From contig RCTD01000004.1 of NCBI GenBank assembly GCA_014898415.1, forward strand, positions 62,001-126,000: a stretch of 64,000 nt of DNA. The letters are read 5' to 3'. The position numbers and the translations under genes are program-made. This document shows, one piece after another, positions 36,751-46,252 of the stretch (position 1 is the stretch's first letter; every line of letters starts with the position of its first letter). The notes beneath the pieces are model-generated. The model was not told where the DNA came from, ran no database searches, and saw only the letters and a program-made list of their open reading frames with translations. Origin of the DNA: Stromatinia cepivora (Eukaryota; Ascomycota; Leotiomycetes; Helotiales; Sclerotiniaceae).

Positions 36751-38420
36751 ATGAGGTCTAGATTATTATTGCAGATGCGCAATTCTTTGCGTTGTGCTGC
36801 GAAATGTAGATATGGAGCTTCATATTCGGCTTTGAGGTGGTCTTCGACGGAGACGAGGCAATGGTCTACGCCCCTTGCAAAACAGCTTTCCGAAGCTATC
36901 ACTGTATGATTTTTCTATTCTATTTGAAGCTTGGGCACTTTATTGATATGGTTAGGCTACAGGACCAATTCCTTTGGCATCGTTTATGCGAATGTGCTTA
37001 ACGTCCGATGTAGGTGGATATTATACCTCGAAACAAGAAGGGAGAGATCAATTTGGACAAAAGGGAGATTTTATCACCTCGCCGGAGATATCGCAAATAT
37101 TTGGGGAACTGGTTGGGATCTGGTTTGTGGCGGAATGGATGGCTCAAGGGAAAAAGAGGAAGGGTGTTGAATTGGTGGAGATAGGTCCGGGGAGGGGCAC
37201 TTTGATGGATGATATGCTGAGGGTCTGGTTGAGATATGCTGGTTGTAATTATGGATATGCGCTAATATATTGTATAGACAATCAGAAATTTCAAACCAAT
37301 GGCTGAGAGTATAGAAGCTGTGTATATGGTAGAAGCAAGCCCTGCTTTGAGAGATGCGCAGAAACAGCTTTTATGCGGGGATGCGCCTATGATTCAGACG
37401 GAAACAGGATTCAAGAGTACTAGCAAGTATGCTGGTATTCCTATAATGTGGACAGAGAATATGCGATTTGTACCATCTGGTATGTTTCATGCAAAAACCG
37501 AAAAAGAAAAGATCTACTAAACTTTGACAGGCGGGGACAAAACCCCATTCATCGTCGCCCACGAATTCTTCGACGCTCTTCCAATCCACGCCTTCCAATC
37601 CGTGCCCCCAAACCCTAATGCTTCAGAGCCTACCACAATCCAGACGCCCACTGGCACTCATCCACTTACTCCCTCTGCCTCCAAATCATCCACAGCCAAG
37701 ACTCCCCAATGGCGAGAAATGGTTGTGTCGCCCACCCCGCCAAATTCCACCCATACGGATATCCACACCTCGAAGTCCCTCCAAAACCAATCCTCTCCCC
37801 CCGAATTCCAACTCACGCTTTCCAAATCCTCAACCCCGCACTCCCTTTATCTTCCCGAAATCTCTGCCCGCTATCGAGCTTTAAAGTCTGTACCCGATTC
37901 GCTAATCGAGATATCACCTGAAAGTCACGCTATTGTCGCTGATTTCGCAAGTCGAATCGGTGGTTCTAAGACGAACCCAAAAACTAATCCTTCGGGCGCT
38001 GCTCTCATTCTAGATTATGGACCCAGCGATACAATACCAACCAACTCTCTCCGGGGAATCAAAGCACATCAACGGGTTTCTCCCTTCAGCGAACCGGGAA
38101 TCGTAGATCTCAGTGCGGATGTGGATTTTGTAGCTCTAGCCGAAGCTGCTATGAATGTGAGTGAAGGGGTAGAAGTTCATGGGCCTATGGAACAAGGCGC
38201 ATGGTTGGAGAGTATGGGAATCAAAGAACGGGCAGAGATGCTGGTTAAAAGTTTGGGGGAGAAGGATGAAGAGGTTAGGAAGAGGGTTGAGGGAGCTTGG
38301 AAGAGATTGGTTGATAGAGGTGGAAGTGGGATGGGGAAGGTTTATAAGGTTATGGCTGTGGTGCCGGAGAATGGAGGGAGGAGGCCCCCCGTGGGATTTG
38401 GCGGTGGGGTGGTGGATTAG
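36751..38420 (+). CDS. NDUFAF7: Mitochondrial arginine methyltransferase NDUFAF7 (MidA/DUF185)
   Basis: A 503-residue mitochondrial protein. NDUFAF7 dimethylates an arginine of the complex I subunit NDUFS2 and is needed for complex I assembly. The N-terminus is a basic, Arg/Ser-rich presequence (MRSRLLLQMRNSLRCAAKCR). Domain motifs are TGPIPLASFMRMCLT, QKGDFITSPEISQIFGELVG, the SAM loop VEIGPGRGTLMDD, IVAHEFFDALPIHAFQ and a C-terminal DVDFVALAEAA. Exons are 36751-36903, 36956-37222, 37278-37479 and 37531-38420; introns are 51-55 nt. An insertion of about 70 Ser/Thr/Pro-rich residues follows the FFDALPIHAF motif. Confidence 0.92.
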
Positions 38421-39446
38421 ATTATTGATGTTGAAGTATATATATATATATATACTTGGTCCAACTATACCTGGGATTGAAGGTGTAAGAAGTTACACTA
38501 TATATGATGTATCATAGTTGTACATAACATATACCCACTACCAGAGTAAAAGAGTAGTAGTACTTGCAAGTACGAATACTTCCAACTTTCTTCCTTCATT
38601 ACCTATTAAGAACGATCACATTCTCCACAACTTGTCTACTTCTTTTCTCATCACAAACCGAAGGGCAAGAAGTTGAATCTCTCATTTCCAAATCTTAACA
38701 CTCCGCTCCCCCTGCTAGAGAAAAATGTGATGATAGTAAAAGGTATTTGAAGTTCAAATCAGCATCCAGTAGTATTTATCAGTGTATCAGGACGAGCTAC
38801 GAGGTAGGCCAGGGTGGGAGTATCAACGAGGCGAATTATTTTTCCGGCACTGAGGGGCCGGACTCAAAGCTCGTATAATAAAAGATACGGAGTAGAATAA
38901 ATTATATAGATAAGATATGATGTTATAGTATTTGAGTATCGAGGCTTGGGATGAAGATTTAAAAGAACTGATTAATTAGCGTAAAGTTTTGAGAATATTA
39001 TTAGATTCATTGTTATTATAAATTCACTATCAGATTCACTGCTATCAAATTCATTTGACTTCAAGATTCATCTACAAATTCGCTACTAGATGATCCCTTT
39101 CTGTTGAGTTCATTATTAAATTCACTTTCAAACTAATCTGAGATCTACTCTGTCAAATATATACATTTGTTACGTAGTACCCACCACTTATTAATCATCT
39201 CCGATTAGTTTACTTTGTTTCGCGTCTACTCAGAAAATTATTTGAGAATTACCTAAGCCCTTAGCGAAACATTAAGCTCAAGTGTTGTACACAAAACAGA
39301 AGCGAAGACTTCAAGAAGCAGTACAAGGTAGCACAGTACGCGGGGTAGGTAATGACGCCATTCTCACCATGTAGACAATTCCAATGCTGGACATTTGAGC
39401 AACATACTCTTTCGCCGCCTAATACTACAATCCGACCATCAACCCT
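38421..39446. other. 1-kb AT-rich intergenic stretch
   Basis: Contains a (TA)n run at about 38438-38454 and, around 39000-39140, several imperfect copies of an AAATTCACTA-like 10-13 nt motif. No coding frame. It lies between two convergent genes. Confidence 0.5.
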
Positions 39447-40630
39447 CTAATCCCCAATTTTCAACTCCTTAAACCCGTTCATATTATCCCTAATAGCAAT
39501 TTCGACCGGTAACCTCTCCATACTACTCGCCCCGTAAAACCCATGAATCCCTTTTGTCCTCGCCAATACATATTCCACATCCTTAACCTCCGCCACTGGT
39601 CCTCCATGACAAAGTACTATAATGTCCTCTCGCACTCCTACTGCTGCATCTCTAATATCCTGAATAGCCTTCACGCATTCATCCAAAGTGCTTCCCGTCT
39701 TCGCACCAATCGTTCCACTAGTCGTTAATCCCATATGCGCTACCAATACATCTGCGCCCGCTTTGGTCATTTTGATTGCATCGTCGGGGTTGAAAACGTA
39801 GGGGGTGGTAAGTAAATCTTGTTCGTGGGCTAATCGGATCATTTCGACTTCTTTATCATATCCCATTCCCGTCTCCTCTAGATTCTCCCGGAATCGTCCG
39901 TCGATAAGTCCCACAGTGGGAAAATTTTGCACGCCGCAAAATCCAAGATCTTTGAGTTGCGTGAGGAAGGTGGGGATATGACGGAAAGGATCAGTCGCGC
40001 AGACGCCTGCGAGAACCCCAGTGTCATTTACTATGGGGAGGATTTCGGAGGCCTGTGTTGTGTGTCAGTTTTTTGCTTGGAACAAGAGCGGGCAGTGTAG
40101 GAGCTGGAGTAAGGGAATAGTAGATATACGCACCATTTCGACGACAACTTGATTGGCATCTCCATATGGCATCAGACCAGCCAGTGAGCCACGTCCTGCC
40201 ATACGGAAACGACCGGAGTTATATATGATGATGAGATCTGCACCACCTGCTTCTACCGATTTGGCTGAGAGACCAATTCCTATAGGTTGGTTAGTTATTG
40301 ACTCATTGGGGGGGAGGGGGACAGTATGTCCAATAGTCCAGTCCGTATCCCACAATGAAGGGCTTTTGGATATTCGAACCATTTGAATAATGGAATCTGT
40401 TTGATTATCAAATTTATTCAGAACAATAAATTTCTTGAAACAACGGAAGCATATCCAAAGATTCAAAGCTTGGAGAATCTTAAATCGGACATTAGTCTGG
40501 ACTATTGGATATATTGCTATAGGCTGGATGCTATATATGTGTGTGTGTGAGGATGCTTTTTACCTGCTCCTGCTCCTACAATGATCTTCTTATTCTTGAC
40601 CGCATCCTTTAGTCTTCCCAGAACAACATC
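39447..40630 (-). CDS. TIM-barrel protein, PEP-hydrolase-like (Tm-1 C-terminal half homologue)
   Basis: A 272-residue TIM-barrel protein of the family once called phosphoenolpyruvate hydrolase-like, whose enzymatic activity is not settled. Motifs: [81 protein letters not shown] and [12 protein letters not shown]. Plants carry this domain as the C-terminal half of Tm-1. Exons are 40630-40564, 40279-40134 and 40052-39447. Intron 1 is unusually long (284 nt). The start is uncertain: an upstream ATG (40652) gives a family-like [10 protein letters not shown] but is one base out of frame, while ATG 40630 is in frame ([11 protein letters not shown]). It is divergent from the UPF0261 gene at 41811. 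Confidence 0.88.
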
Positions 40631-40940
40631 GCGTGTTGTAGCTTTCGTCATTGTGTAAGATTTTGATCTCAGTCGCTTCTTGATTGAATTAGTTGCGTCT
40701 GATATAGATAGGTACTTGCAGGATAAATCCGAGGAATGAAGAAATCACAATATGATGAAACGAATAGAAAATAGAAGAATCTTTCCAAATGAATAAATAT
40801 ATATATAAATTCTCCAACAATGACTCAAAATTTGAATATGTATTTTTCTCAATCGTCCGATTGATACGAGTATCAAATCAAAGCTCCTCTATAAAAAAAT
40901 GACGATAGTGGCGGGGTTAACTCGTAAATACGCCACATTG

Positions 40941-40967
40941 CCCCTCCAGAGCCCCTCCAGAGCCCCT
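40941..40967. promoter_or_regulatory. Three tandem CCCCT (STRE-like) sites
   Basis: CCCCT occurs at 40941-40945, 40952-40956 and 40963-40967, with a regular 11-bp spacing (one helical turn), inside a repeated GCCCCTCCAGA unit. CCCCT/AGGGG is the yeast stress-response element bound by Msn2/4-type factors. The sites are 310 bases before the TIM-barrel start. Confidence 0.45.
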
Positions 40968-41109
40968 CATTTATTGTAGAGAATCCTAATAGCTACCAAT
41001 AGCTACCACTAAGCACATTCCGAACATCCGTTTGAGTTCCGGCCCGCATATTAGCTTGTATGAATATAGCTACTGTGGGGACAAGAACTTGATATCATCA
41101 AGATACCTA

Positions 41110-41501
41110 CGGAGGTTGATGGGGTAAGTATTGTAAGACACACCAAAAAATGATCGTGCTTGGTTCCACAGACAGGGGCTTTGACCAATAATATCATTAC
41201 GCTGATTGAAAATTTGTATGGTGAAATCTAAGTGATTAAAGTATTGTAAATTCTCAATTATTTATTCAAAATCATTCAAAATCATTAAAAAAGGTTATAC
41301 AAACTTTAAAAACTTCAAAATCATCAAATTGTTGAGATTTTATTGAAATCTTCGAAATACAATCAAGATTTTCGGGATTCGAAATTTGAAAGGAGAACAG
41401 CTCAATATCTATTCAAATTGTTTAAAGCAGCATCAAAAGATAGGAAAAACAGCGATATGTGGGTAAAAAATGTCTTACAATACTTACCCCATCAACCTCC
41501 G
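41110..41501. mobile_element. 392-bp MITE with perfect 30-bp terminal inverted repeats
   Basis: Left end 41110-41139 (CGGAGGTTGATGGGGTAAGT and on) and right end 41472-41501 are exact reverse complements over 30 bp. Each end is flanked outside by TA (41108-41109 and 41502-41503), as expected for a TA target-site duplication of Tc1/mariner-class elements. The inside (about 330 bp) is AT-rich and codes for nothing, so the element is non-autonomous. The perfect ends suggest recent insertion. It sits in the promoter shared by the Tm-1-like pair, 309 bp upstream of the UPF0261 ATG. Confidence 0.8.
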
Positions 41502-41810
41502 TACTAGTCCTATCTACCTAGTCGGGTTTCCAAGTTTATTTACTGAGAAATTAATCACCCACATTCTGCTTTTGAAGGCTACATCTGTCCTGATCCTGCC
41601 TTTTCATGATTGTGTTGATTCCAATTCAGGGAAGACTAAAAACATCACCCCACAATACGAACTAAAGGTCTTGGTAAAAGATAAGATAGCTTATACACTA
41701 CCCCTCATTCAAAACTTCAGATACATTAATTCCAGGCCTCTTTCATTCTAATCGACTATCATAAATTATATACTCATCATCACCAGCCTTTCTCAAAAGC
41801 AATAACCGGA

Positions 41811-43079
41811 ATGTCTAATCCCACCATCCTCCTCCTTGGAACCCTAGATTCCAAGCGCGAAGAAATTCTCTACCTGCGTGCCCAAATCCTCATTCACTCC
41901 AAACCCAGCACCAAAGTGCTCCTCGCCGACGTAGGACGCGAACCAGCCTCCGATCCCGAAATAGATATTCCCCAATCTGAAATTCTCTCTCATGCCTCTT
42001 CCCCCATCGATTATTCCACCCTCTCTCGCGGTGAATACATCGAGCACATTTCCGTCTGTGCGACGAATCTCGTGCGTAAGCTCTTCGAAAAGAAGTCTAT
42101 CCATGCAATTATCGGAATAGGCGGATCGGGAGGAACTTCACTATGTGCATATATCATGCGCAACGCGTTACCCATCGGATTTCCCAAACTGGTAGTTTCA
42201 ACCATGGGGAGTGGAAACACGGGACCCTATGTAGGAGAAACAGATATCACAATGATGTACAGCGTAGTTGACATCGCGGGTACAAACTCAATATTGAAGG
42301 GAATACTAGATAATGCAGCTGGAGCGATTTCAGGATTAGCTCATGCATATTGGAAGCGATGTAAAGAGGAAGAACAGGCGAATAATGAATCTAGAAAGAA
42401 AGGCATAGGATTAACTATGTTTGGGATCACGACTCCATGCGTGGAAATGATAAAAGACATTCTGGAGAAAAATAGCAAGGGAGGGTACGAAATATATATT
42501 TTCCACGCCACGGGAGCTGGTGGAAAAGCAATGGAGAGATTAATCCGAGAAAAACGCATTGATGCCGTTCTCGATGTAACCACCACCGAAATAGCCGATT
42601 ACATTTGCGGAGGCATATTATCGGCAGGACCCGAAAGACTTTCCGCAGCGGCCGAAATGGGAATTCCTCAGATTGTAAGTATGGGTGCATGTGATTGTGT
42701 GAATTTTGGACCGAGAGACTCGATACCCGAGAAATTTAAGGGGAGGGTGCTGGTGCAACATAATCCAGATATGACATTGATGCGATCTAATGCGGATGAG
42801 TGTGCTGAGATTGGCAAGTTTGTTGCGGGACGATTGAAGGGGAAGGCAAAGAGGAAAGACCTGGTGAAAGTATGTTTACCGAAAAAGGGAACAAGTATGT
42901 TAGCTGTGGAGGGAGGAAAGTTCCATGATGTTGAGGCGGATAAGATGTTATTCGAAACTATCAAGGATGGGTTAAACGGGACTGGAATTGACGTCTTGGA
43001 TAAAGACTGCGCTGTTAATGATGAGGAATTTGCTCAATTCATGGCGAAGGAGCTTATACAAATGATCTCGAAGTCATGA
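41811..43079 (+). CDS. UPF0261 / Tm-1-like ATP-binding domain protein
   Basis: An intronless 422-residue UPF0261 protein, the family that forms the N-terminal half of the tomato Tm-1 resistance protein. Motifs: ILLLGTLDSKREEILYLR, IIGIGGSGGTSLCAYIMRNA, STMGSGNTGPYVGETDI, GITTPCVEMI, FHATGAGGKAMERLI and VDIAGTNSILKGIL. The Gly-rich loops suggest nucleotide binding, as known for the Tm-1 domain; the cellular reaction is unknown. It is full length. Its neighbour, read the other way, encodes the TIM-barrel half of the same plant fusion, implying a joint role. Confidence 0.92.
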   Translation: MSNPTILLLGTLDSKREEILYLRAQILIHSKPSTKVLLADVGREPASDPEIDIPQSEILSHASSPIDYSTLSRGEYIEHISVCATNLVRKLFEKKSIHAIIGIGGSGGTSLCAYIMRNALPIGFPKLVVSTMGSGNTGPYVGETDITMMYSVVDIAGTNSILKGILDNAAGAISGLAHAYWKRCKEEEQANNESRKKGIGLTMFGITTPCVEMIKDILEKNSKGGYEIYIFHATGAGGKAMERLIREKRIDAVLDVTTTEIADYICGGILSAGPERLSAAAEMGIPQIVSMGACDCVNFGPRDSIPEKFKGRVLVQHNPDMTLMRSNADECAEIGKFVAGRLKGKAKRKDLVKVCLPKKGTSMLAVEGGKFHDVEADKMLFETIKDGLNGTGIDVLDKDCAVNDEEFAQFMAKELIQMISKS

Positions 43080-43912
43080 GGAAGTTGTGGATGTTGAGAG
43101 GAGATAAGCACGAGATGATAGTGATTTACTTATACCCCAAATAGCCAATTATCGATATCTTCAACTTATGATTTCATGACATCGCCATATCATCTAAGTG
43201 ATCGTGTCCAAGCACACCCGAACAACCAAAATTTGAAGCAATAGGAACTCAACTCATTTTAACAACATATTGTACTAGATATTCTCTGCCAATAATCAGA
43301 ACTAATCCAAACAATTACGCTATCCCATCTTTAGGAATAGGAATAGCATCTTTAATCGCTTGAAACCAAATGGAGATTATTCATCCCTTCTCCTCGATGT
43401 CTAACCTCTAGCCAGGGAGTGCAAGAATCATTTATACCTGATGGGATGACAGGCACTAGCCTTTTACTCTCCATGAGTTTTCTACAACTGTTGATTCAAA
43501 TCAGAAGAATAAGTTGCACGAAAAGAAAGACGTGTGATTTTCTAATAAAAGTTTCATAAGGTAGGTGTGCTCAAAACAGGGTATAATATTCGCTATTCAC
43601 TCCATATCCAGTTAATTCTTGAATCGTACATCATCACCATGCAAAACTCATCGTCGCTAATGCATGCAAGTAAGGTATAAATAAGACACTTCCCTTTCGC
43701 CGCGCCCATCATTCGTTGAATCATGCACCGCTCCCCTTCTCTTAATCCAAATCCGCGTAATATCAAATGAAAAAACACCCACTTTAGGTATACCGAGCCG
43801 TCTAAACCGAACGTTAACTTGTCCAAACTCCAATAAAAGTACAGTACATCCACAAACACAAAGTATTAGTCCTGACTAATGCCCAACTCAAACCCGAAAC
43901 CATTCGAATAAC
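43080..43912. other. Intergenic, convergent 3' ends
   Basis: About 830 bases between the UPF0261 and GPHR genes. Minus frame 43593-43859 (88 codons) shows no recognisable features. Confidence 0.5.
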
Positions 43913-45559
43913 TTAAGATTGCTTTTGTCCCAACTCCAAATCACCTTCATACTCGTCATCCCAATCCGAACCTGAACCGGCAATTTTTTTGCCCACGAAA
44001 ACTCCCACGGCAGTTCCAATACTAGCAACTAAAAACCACCCCTCGAACCAAGTCTCCACGAATCCAGGCTCTAATGGACTGCCCAATGCATCGCTCACCA
44101 CACTTTTCATTTCAGATGGAAGATTACTTCTCATAAGTAATGCATTGGATATCACAAACATCGCGCTGATTTGTGCAAGGATGAGTGCCATATTAGCTTG
44201 AGCCTGGTAGAGGAGAGAGGGAGAGATTTTGGTGAGCATATGAAAGGTCTGAAGTACAGAATTGAAGGAAGCGAAAAGGATTACGGCTGATAGGATGAAG
44301 GATATTTGGCGAGACCATGCCAATTGATCAAAAGTTGGATTCACGTGCTTGGCAAATAGAGAAAGAATACGACTAACTGGATCCGTGGTTGAGGAACTGA
44401 AGGACGAGGGATCGGCTGGCAAGGTAAGACGTCGAAACACGGCCAAAGTGGTTGTTCCAATGCGATATACACAATATAGTGAAAAGGCATAAGAAATTGG
44501 CGTGAAGACGATTTTACCGAGAGGTGAAGAGGATCGTTGTTTTGATGCGTAACGATTTTGCAACATTGATAGTGAAGTCGAAAGACTTAGGGCCATAGAT
44601 GAAAGTCCGGAGATTTCCAGCTCCAGAGACTTCAACTCTTGTACGTCAGCGTTTCCCCGTATACTTCCAATAAACTTCGTCATGAATCCCTCGGATGGAT
44701 GATCATTAACTTTGCGCTGAAGAGCCCTTAGTCGACTTCGTTTTGCAGCAAGCATATCATTCGTAGCATCTAGACCTGCTTGTTTGCGGGCAATATCAGC
44801 TTCCGAAACAGGTTTCGGCCTTGCTCCAAATGTTTGCCAAGGAGCAGAGACGGCCGCGAAACCAGAAAGAAGTGCCATCAAAGAAATACCAATGATGCCA
44901 ACTCTATCCAAGCAAGCTTCGCTAAGTCCCTTTCCAGGTACGGATGCCATTGTATGGATATACGTTCCCGGTATCCCTTTCCCCAACCACCAGAATCCCA
45001 TCAACCATATTGTAAAACCAACAGCTTGAAGAAGCCAGGCAATTGTGGAAAATCCCCCTTTCTTCGATGCAGTGAATTTCCACCCAAACCCAGTAATAAT
45101 CGATTGTAATTCGAGAAATGGTATAAGAACAACAAGTAGAAAGAGAAGTGTAGGAACAGTTATCTTGAGTGCAAACGCCCTTGCTGCGGGATTGAGGTAA
45201 TTCGAGATTTCGCAAAGGATCAATTCGGCGAGAACAGTCGCCAATGCAATCGTGGTTGAAAATGAGATAGCGATAGTCTTTCTTCTCGCAGTCTTTTGGC
45301 CATGTTCTTTATGCGATTGTCGCAAACTGGGAGGGGCATCGCTAGGAAGATAATGAAGTTGGTCTTCCTTGGATTGTTGTAGCCCAGCTACTAAGGGGAA
45401 CAGCTTCTGGAGAACGACGAGACTAACAACGAGAAATGTTAGGATTAAGGGAATCGAAGAGAAAGCGAGCGTCGAGAATGATGCAGAGCTCAAAGAGCGA
45501 TTTTGATGACCTGGCATGACACAGGCGTCGTCACATTTGTCGTCTGGAAGTATCGGCAT
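43913..45559 (-). CDS. Golgi pH regulator / ABA-GPCR family membrane protein
   Basis: An intronless 548-residue multi-pass protein of the GPHR (GPR89) family, which acidifies the Golgi as an anion channel in animals and is called GTG in plants. About nine hydrophobic helices can be read (for example FSSIPLILTFLVVSLVVLQ, VPTLLFLLVVLIPFLELQS, GIIGISLMALLSGFAAVSAPW). A central cytosolic coiled-coil (AGLDATNDMLAAKRSRLRAL) separates the two halves. The family landmark GFAAVSAPW with a following cytosolic loop is present, as is LAWSRQISFILSAVILFASF near the C-terminus. The tail is acidic (SDWDDEYEGDLEL). Confidence 0.9.
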   Translation of the reverse strand: MPILPDDKCDDACVMPGHQNRSLSSASFSTLAFSSIPLILTFLVVSLVVLQKLFPLVAGLQQSKEDQLHYLPSDAPPSLRQSHKEHGQKTARRKTIAISFSTTIALATVLAELILCEISNYLNPAARAFALKITVPTLLFLLVVLIPFLELQSIITGFGWKFTASKKGGFSTIAWLLQAVGFTIWLMGFWWLGKGIPGTYIHTMASVPGKGLSEACLDRVGIIGISLMALLSGFAAVSAPWQTFGARPKPVSEADIARKQAGLDATNDMLAAKRSRLRALQRKVNDHPSEGFMTKFIGSIRGNADVQELKSLELEISGLSSMALSLSTSLSMLQNRYASKQRSSSPLGKIVFTPISYAFSLYCVYRIGTTTLAVFRRLTLPADPSSFSSSTTDPVSRILSLFAKHVNPTFDQLAWSRQISFILSAVILFASFNSVLQTFHMLTKISPSLLYQAQANMALILAQISAMFVISNALLMRSNLPSEMKSVVSDALGSPLEPGFVETWFEGWFLVASIGTAVGVFVGKKIAGSGSDWDDEYEGDLELGQKQS

Positions 45560-46252
45560 TGATCGCTTAGGTAGATTCGTTATCGATCTTTACATTATAA
45601 ATGTCGATATTCTTGAGGTAGAAAGAGAAGCTTGTCCATGCAGTTTGATTTTTGGTTAAAGTGTCAACTTAATATAGTTCCTAGCTATTTGCATATGAAA
45701 CTGTAAATTGGAAACTGGGAAGGCCCAAGAAAGGGCGATTGGGTGACCGCGCGTTTCGAACTAACTGCGATAAGATTACGATAATCTCCACGTGATGTCC
45801 CAGTATGAAGTACTTATTAATGAGTGGATCACCCGTAGTAGACAACAAGCTGAATTCTCAGACATTCTTTGTTCTCCTGCTACAGTATTTACAACTTAGG
45901 TACCTAGGTATGGATCTATCTATACTACAGGACTGTAAGTACCCTTTCAGTCATCCACATTTACAGTGACAACCACCATTGTAGTCTGATCAATTACAAA
46001 TCCGAAGCACAAACAGACCATCCTTTAGGGGTATCCGAAGCAGCAAGATACACAAAGACACACAGATATAGGTGTCTAAGTATCGCCATCCCTAAATGCC
46101 AAAAACTCCCTGTCGTAACGCCTCCCAATCCTGGTACACAGCTCGACGTAAGTGTTAGTATTGACCAATCTTCAGCCCCGTGGGGTGCATTGAGAAATTG
46201 TCAGGTCGATGGGGCTCTTCTCTTTCATCATCCCGCATCATCATCATCAATT
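45560..46252. other. Intergenic, GPHR promoter and RRM-gene 3' side
   Basis: About 690 bases. A CATCAT repeat at about 46227-46248 adjoins the RRM stop codon. Nothing else recognised. Confidence 0.5.

Larger units (their letters stand above)
40631..41810. other. Shared promoter region of the Tm-1-like gene pair
   Basis: About 1.2 kb between divergent starts. It holds three CCCCT motifs (40941-40967), a short direct repeat of AGCTACCA near 40991-41008, and the MITE at 41110-41501. The frame at 41470-41751 runs across the MITE end and is not considered a gene. Confidence 0.6.

Noticed and set aside
38421..39140. AT-rich stretch with AAATTCACTA-like copies as a possible origin or transposon relic
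   Set aside because: The copies are too degenerate and there are no terminal repeats or target duplications.
40280..40563. Possible extra coding exon or tRNA in the long first intron of the TIM-barrel gene (a GGTTCGAAT-like box on the minus strand)
   Set aside because: The conserved protein joins directly across the intron, and no A box or cloverleaf can be drawn around the T-loop-like sequence.
41470..41751. Plus-strand frame of 93 codons
   Set aside because: It starts inside the right end of the MITE and shows no protein-like pattern.
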